From the NCBI RefSeq assembly GCF_030068445.1, contig NZ_JAQPOK010000073.1, forward strand, positions 1 through 34,406: a stretch of DNA of 34,406 bases, in the 5' to 3' direction. The first letter of the stretch is position 1; each line of letters opens with the position of its first letter. Both the position numbers and the translations under genes were made by a program. The notes beneath the pieces were generated by a model. The model saw nothing but the letters and a program-made list of their open reading frames with translations. It had not been told where the DNA came from and ran no database searches. The DNA comes from Roseofilum halophilum BLCC-M91. GTDB taxonomy: Bacteria; Cyanobacteriota; Cyanobacteriia; Cyanobacteriales; Desertifilaceae. This document shows positions 30,433 through 34,406 of the stretch, piece after piece.

Positions 30433-32670
30433 ATGTGGGAAACAATTAAAGATTGGTTATGGCAACAGCGAGGGGTATGGATCGCTACCCCTTCCGTGAC
30501 TGTAGTGGTCATCCTGTTTCGGTTAATGGGCGCTCTCCAAGGGGGAGAATGGGCCCTATTTGATTTGTATATGCGCTGGCGACCCTTAGAACCTCGCGAT
30601 CAGCGAATTGCGATCGTCGGTATTAATGAAGCAGATGTAGAAGCGATCGGTCAGGCCATCATTCCCGATCGCATTTATGCCGATCTGCTCCAGAAACTAA
30701 TCGCCATGGAACCGAGGGCCATTGGTTTAGATATTTACCGAGATTTACCCGTTGAACCCGGGCATCAAGACCTAGTAGAAGTTTTTGAGAATACTGATTA
30801 TTTGATCGGCATTGAAAAGGCAGTCGGAAATGACCAACGCGATCGCGTCGATCCACCTCCCGCCCTAAAAGCCAAAAATCAGGTGGGAGCCAACGATTTA
30901 TTGCCCGATGCCGATAGTAAAGTGCGTCGGGCGTTAGCCTTTCTGGAAACTCCAGAAGGGGAAACCATTTATGGTCTACCCCTTTATCTGGCTCTACTCT
31001 ATCTACAACCCGAAGGCATTGCGCCCGAAGTCATACGTGAAAACACTTGGCGTTTAGGAAAAGGACTCTTTTCTCCCATTGAAGCCAATGCTGGGGCTTA
31101 CTTGGGCGAAGCAGAGGGTGGATATCAATTAATCCTCAATTATCACGGCCCAAGTGAGTCCTTTGAGACAGTTTCCCTGATGGATGTCTTGGAGGATCGA
31201 GTCCCAGATGATTGGGCGAGCGATCGCATCGTTTTAATTGGTGCAGTGGGAGAATCCTTTCAAGACCTCTTTCCCACACCCTATACCATGACCCCCTCCC
31301 AACGGATGGCAGGAGTGGAAATTCACGCCAACATTACCAGTCTGATCCTGAGTTCTGCCCTAGAAGGACGACCCCTGATTCAAAGCTGGAATGAAACTCA
31401 GGAAAACCTATGGATTCTCTTCTGGGCCTGGGTCGGAGCCGTTTTAACCTGGAGATTACGCCATAGTGGAGGCTTAAACACATCCGCCATCCGTAAGGCG
31501 ATCGCTCCAATTGCCACCATCCCCCTGTTAATGGCAATCACCTATGGAGCCTTTTTAATCGGATGGTGGTTACCCGTGATTCCCCCCCTCCTCAGCTTAG
31601 TTGGATCTTTAGTGGTCATCACTGGGTATATTGCTCGCACTGCTGGAGATATCCGCAAAACCTTTGGCCGCTATCTGAGCCAGGAAATTGTAGCTACCCT
31701 ATTGGAGCATCCCGAAGGCCTAAAGTTAGGCGGTGAACGACGCAAAATTACCATCCTCACCTCCGATTTACGGGGCTTTACCGCTTTATCTGAGCGCCTT
31801 TCCCCAGAAGAAGTGATTAAAATCCTCAACTTTTATCTCGGCCATATGGCCAATGTAATCACCGAATATCAAGGAACCATCGATGAATTTATGGGGGATG
31901 GCATTTTAGTCTTATTTGGCGCTCCCATTCCCCGTGAAGATGACGCTCAAAGAGCGATCGCCTGTGCGATCGCCATGCAACTGGCCATGCAACAGGTCAA
32001 CGTGCAGATGAAAGAATGGGACCTCTCTGCCCTAGAAATGGGAGTTGGCATCAATACCGGTGAAGTCGTCGTCGGTAATATTGGCTCCGAGAAACGCACC
32101 AAATACGGTATCGTCGGCTCTCAAGTCAATTTAACCTATCGGATTGAATCTTACACCACCGCCGGCCAGATTTTAGTTTCTGAATCCACCCTGTTGGAAG
32201 CCGGCCCAGAAGTCAAAATCAATGGCGAGAAACAAGTCACCCCCAAGGGAGTCAAAACCCCCATTACCATCTATGATATCGGCGGTATCGGTAGCCCCTA
32301 CCAGCTTGAGCTACCCAAAGAAGAAGAACATTTTGTACCCCTCCCTCAAGCCCTTCCCCTCCAGTATGCTGTCCTAGAAGGTAAAAATATTAGCGATCGC
32401 GTCAATCAAGGCCAGTTAATTGCCCTATCCGAAAAAGGCGCAACCATTCTGGTAACCCCAGAATCCGGCGATCGAATTCCCTCCGGATTGACCAACCTAA
32501 AAATTAATTTCTTTAAGGATGAACAACCCGAAAACCGTCAAGATGTTTATGCCAAAGTGCTAGACGACAATCGATCTAACGATCAGTTCTCCATCCGATT
32601 TACCTCTAAACCCCCCCCCGTAGAAGCCAAGTTAAAGGGGTTATATGAGGCCATCTCTAAAACCACCTAA
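30433..32670 (+). CDS. CHASE2-domain class III nucleotidyl cyclase with C-terminal PilZ-like region
   Basis: A 745-residue membrane-bound cyclase. A first transmembrane helix (about 18-33) leads to an extracytoplasmic CHASE2 sensor (about 40-320; RIAIVGINEADVEAIGQ, then RVPDDWASDRIVLIGA). Two or three helices follow (about 330-405). The cyclase domain (about 430-600) has metal ligands Asp445 and Asp489, and Asn566 and Arg570 for the transition state. The purine-specifying Lys is Glu485 (DEFMGD), and the partner position is Gly559 (YGIVGS), so it may not be an ordinary adenylate cyclase. The C-terminal 110 residues resemble a PilZ domain, which can bind c-di-GMP, but the RxxxR motif is not clear. 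It is probably cotranscribed with DUF928. Confidence 0.88.
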   Translation: MWETIKDWLWQQRGVWIATPSVTVVVILFRLMGALQGGEWALFDLYMRWRPLEPRDQRIAIVGINEADVEAIGQAIIPDRIYADLLQKLIAMEPRAIGLDIYRDLPVEPGHQDLVEVFENTDYLIGIEKAVGNDQRDRVDPPPALKAKNQVGANDLLPDADSKVRRALAFLETPEGETIYGLPLYLALLYLQPEGIAPEVIRENTWRLGKGLFSPIEANAGAYLGEAEGGYQLILNYHGPSESFETVSLMDVLEDRVPDDWASDRIVLIGAVGESFQDLFPTPYTMTPSQRMAGVEIHANITSLILSSALEGRPLIQSWNETQENLWILFWAWVGAVLTWRLRHSGGLNTSAIRKAIAPIATIPLLMAITYGAFLIGWWLPVIPPLLSLVGSLVVITGYIARTAGDIRKTFGRYLSQEIVATLLEHPEGLKLGGERRKITILTSDLRGFTALSERLSPEEVIKILNFYLGHMANVITEYQGTIDEFMGDGILVLFGAPIPREDDAQRAIACAIAMQLAMQQVNVQMKEWDLSALEMGVGINTGEVVVGNIGSEKRTKYGIVGSQVNLTYRIESYTTAGQILVSESTLLEAGPEVKINGEKQVTPKGVKTPITIYDIGGIGSPYQLELPKEEEHFVPLPQALPLQYAVLEGKNISDRVNQGQLIALSEKGATILVTPESGDRIPSGLTNLKINFFKDEQPENRQDVYAKVLDDNRSNDQFSIRFTSKPPPVEAKLKGLYEAISKTT

Positions 32671-32811
32671 TTGTACAGCCATAGACAACTCTAAAACTGT
32701 CACACCCCCTAGCAACAATTTACGGATACCTTTCGACTGGGGGGGTACTGGAGAACAGAACACCTCTCTTGTACACTGCTTAAATTAAGTCTACTCATTC
32801 CTTCTCAAACT

Positions 32812-34068
32812 ATGAATAAATCACTCCTCTCCCGTTTAACTGCTATTGCCACCACTACTGTCCTTGGGATGACCACCTGGGTGTCTACCGCTCGCGCCTT
32901 CTTCGATCATAGCGAAGTCCAGCAAAATGACTTTATTGCGATCGCCGCTCCACGAGGTACAACCGCCCATCAACTCCTCATCTTGGAACAAAAATCCAAC
33001 ACCCGTCAATGTTGGAGTGAAAGCGGCCAAAGCCCCACCATTGTTAATCCTCTTTTGCTCAATTTTGACTTTACCGGTATTTGTGGCCGCAGCACCGATA
33101 GTAACGGATTTTCCATCCGCGTCAACAATCAAGATCTAGCCCTCCAGTACAGCCTACGAATCGTCAATCGCAACAATGATTTAGTCCTAGTTGGATCATC
33201 CAATACCCCAGGAGGCCCAGAAATAGAAATTGGTCGCACCTATGGCGCAACCTCCGATTTTGTCAAAATTCATCTCAATCCCGGTTGGCGGTTTGCTAAA
33301 CGCTCCTATGAAGGTCAAACCCTTGGCCATGTATACCTGCTTAACGATCAACAATTAAGCTCCTTGATTGGTACATCCCCTAATCCAATCGATCCCAATC
33401 CAGTCGATCCCAATCCCGTTGACCCCAACCCCGTTGACCCCACTACTCCCAGCTTTAAAGATATTGCTAATGATATTTATGCCACTGAAATCAATCAAGC
33501 AGTCGATATCGGTTTTATTTCTGGCTTTGCCGAAGATAGCACCTTCCGTCCCCAAAATCCCCTCACACGAGAACAATTAGTATCAATGGTTTTAGAATCT
33601 CTCAAAACCATTCCTGGCACTAACGTCAATATTCCCACCAATACCGCCACAACTCCCTACCCTGATGTAGCCTCCTCTCGATGGAGTGCCGCCAAAATTC
33701 AATGGGCAAAAGACAACAACATCGTCAGTGGCTACACAGATGGCACATTTAAGCCCGCTCAATCCGTCACCCGTGCAGAATTAATGGCAGTTCAACGCCG
33801 TGCAGCCGAGTTTGCCCGTAAAACTAGCGGCTTAAATCCCGAACTTCAAGCCAAACAAGATCCCCAATCCTTTAGTGATGTTGAAAATCATTGGGCCTCC
33901 GATCTGATTAGCCAAATGTCTACCTATTGCTCTGTGGCTTCCCCCTTAAATGAATCCGGGACTCAGTTCGTTCCCAACGATAACGCTCGTCGCAACTATG
34001 CCGCAGCCGCCACATTACGGATGCTTAATTGTGTGAAATCCGATATTACCACTGCTTCTGCTCAGTAA
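32812..34068 (+). CDS. DUF3747 protein with three SLH domains
   Basis: A 418-residue exported surface protein. A signal peptide (residues 1-28, ending STARA) precedes a DUF3747 domain (about 30-185; FFDHSEVQQNDFIAIAAP, GWRFAKRSYEGQTLGHVYL). A proline-rich linker of four DPNPV-type repeats (about 190-210) joins it to three S-layer homology domains, FKDIANDIYATEINQAVDIG, then YPDVASSRWSAAKIQWAKDN, then FSDVENHWASDLISQMSTY. SLH domains bind peptidoglycan-linked polymers. Cyanobacterial SLH proteins are often porins, but no barrel is present here, so it is more likely a cell-wall-attached protein. The upstream 140 bases hold no clear consensus promoter. Confidence 0.92.
   Translation: MNKSLLSRLTAIATTTVLGMTTWVSTARAFFDHSEVQQNDFIAIAAPRGTTAHQLLILEQKSNTRQCWSESGQSPTIVNPLLLNFDFTGICGRSTDSNGFSIRVNNQDLALQYSLRIVNRNNDLVLVGSSNTPGGPEIEIGRTYGATSDFVKIHLNPGWRFAKRSYEGQTLGHVYLLNDQQLSSLIGTSPNPIDPNPVDPNPVDPNPVDPTTPSFKDIANDIYATEINQAVDIGFISGFAEDSTFRPQNPLTREQLVSMVLESLKTIPGTNVNIPTNTATTPYPDVASSRWSAAKIQWAKDNNIVSGYTDGTFKPAQSVTRAELMAVQRRAAEFARKTSGLNPELQAKQDPQSFSDVENHWASDLISQMSTYCSVASPLNESGTQFVPNDNARRNYAAAATLRMLNCVKSDITTASAQ
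33379..33438 (+). repeat. In-frame 15-base tandem repeat in the SLH protein linker
   Basis: Four copies of a 15-base unit, each encoding PNP(I/V)D, form the linker between DUF3747 and the SLH domains. The third-base differences between units show the array is not brand new. Copy number may vary between strains and change the linker length. Confidence 0.85.
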
Positions 34069-34093
34069 CCTTCAGGGTTGCTCTGAAAACCTT

Positions 34094-34113
34094 GGACGGA
34101 GCAAGCTCCGTCC
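34094..34113 (+). terminator. Strong hairpin after the SLH gene
   Basis: GGACGGAGC (34094-34102) and GCTCCGTCC (34105-34113) are perfect nine-base arms; a realistic fold closes seven or eight of them. CTCCTTCTT follows, a poor U tract, so it is a candidate terminator or an interspersed palindrome. It begins 26 bases after the stop. Confidence 0.5.
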
Positions 34114-34406
34114 TCCTTCTTAGCACCCGCTTATATCAGCTTAAACCCCAAGGGCGTGGGAGTTAGTCCCTCATTGCCTCATCATCTGAATCTCTTTACT
34201 CTTATTGTAAAACCAAACTCAAACGCTGAAACCCTTGATTTCACTAGGTTTCCAGAAAAATCTCAAAAAACTTTGAAAAAAGGGTTGACAAAGCAAGAAA
34301 GGATTGGTTATATTCGTATTTGTGCTTGAGAGGACGGCAGCAAACCACTGACCCCTTCTCGAAGCCACCGAACCTAGAAAATTCTATAGTTTGAAAGCCT
34401 AAGCTA
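34114..34406. other. Right-end noncoding region
   Basis: No gene is seen. The stretch contains the promoter at 34285-34313 and, downstream of it, a structured leader. Nothing else stands out between the hairpin and the promoter. Confidence 0.6.
34285..34313 (+). promoter_or_regulatory. Strong promoter, possibly of an rRNA operon
   Basis: TTGACA (34285-34290) and TTATAT (34308-34313) are 17 bases apart, a full -35 and a good -10. Downstream, CTTGAGA (34324-34330) can pair with TCTCGAAG (34357-34364) with one bulged base. A segment ending CCGAACCTAGAAAA follows that resembles the leader before 16S rRNA in cyanobacteria. The leader runs off the window, so the RNA itself cannot be confirmed. Confidence 0.55.

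Overview
The window looks like the chromosome of a cyanobacterium, probably a filamentous non-heterocystous one, although the sequence cannot settle the genus. The evidence is the dense HIP1 octamer (GCGATCGC, about thirty copies seen by eye), a Ycf29-type response regulator, a DUF98 chorismate lyase, an ntcB-cnaT pair, DUF928, DUF3747-SLH and PEP-CTERM proteins, and heptanucleotide short tandem repeats. No tRNA, complete insertion sequence, prophage or CRISPR array was seen. Genes are tightly packed, and most convergent neighbours nearly touch or overlap at their stops.

Layout. 1-2965: surE, an MBL-fold hydrolase and ribF, all on the plus strand. 2996-8631: two unrelated radical SAM proteins flank a DUF362 protein and a TPR protein. 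8752-9722: a small secreted protein and an SRPBCC protein. 9708-12938: a metal island, with a minus-strand operon (unknown lipoprotein, NikL-like protein, CbiM/NikM) facing a divergent FTR1 permease. 12958-18606: a soluble receiver-histidine kinase hybrid, DUF4126, a PEP-CTERM protein, rsmI, a Ycf29-type regulator and DUF1269. 18747-19783: an orphan gp25-like protein convergent with chorismate lyase. 19862-25626: an NtcA-type promoter, ntcB, cnaT, a DUF697 GTPase, a phytol-kinase-like membrane protein and a GNAT protein. 25759-34068: an FHA-GAF cyclase, an exported ParB/Srx-fold protein, hypE, DUF928, a CHASE2 cyclase and a DUF3747-SLH protein. The window ends in a strong promoter and an RNA leader that may open an rRNA operon.

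How the genes connect. ntcB and cnaT are the known activator pair of nitrate assimilation, and ntcB has a textbook NtcA site with the correct -10 spacing. The CbiM/NikL operon (nickel or cobalt uptake) and hypE (NiFe-hydrogenase maturation) both suggest a nickel economy. Two class III cyclases, a hybrid kinase and a Ycf29 regulator supply signalling.

Most notable signals: the NtcA promoter; a (GGTAATN)n repeat family that supplies the stop codons and C-terminal residues of several genes; the lipoprotein leading the nickel operon; the orphan gp25 gene; the two-part phytol-kinase-like protein; and the exported ParB-like protein.
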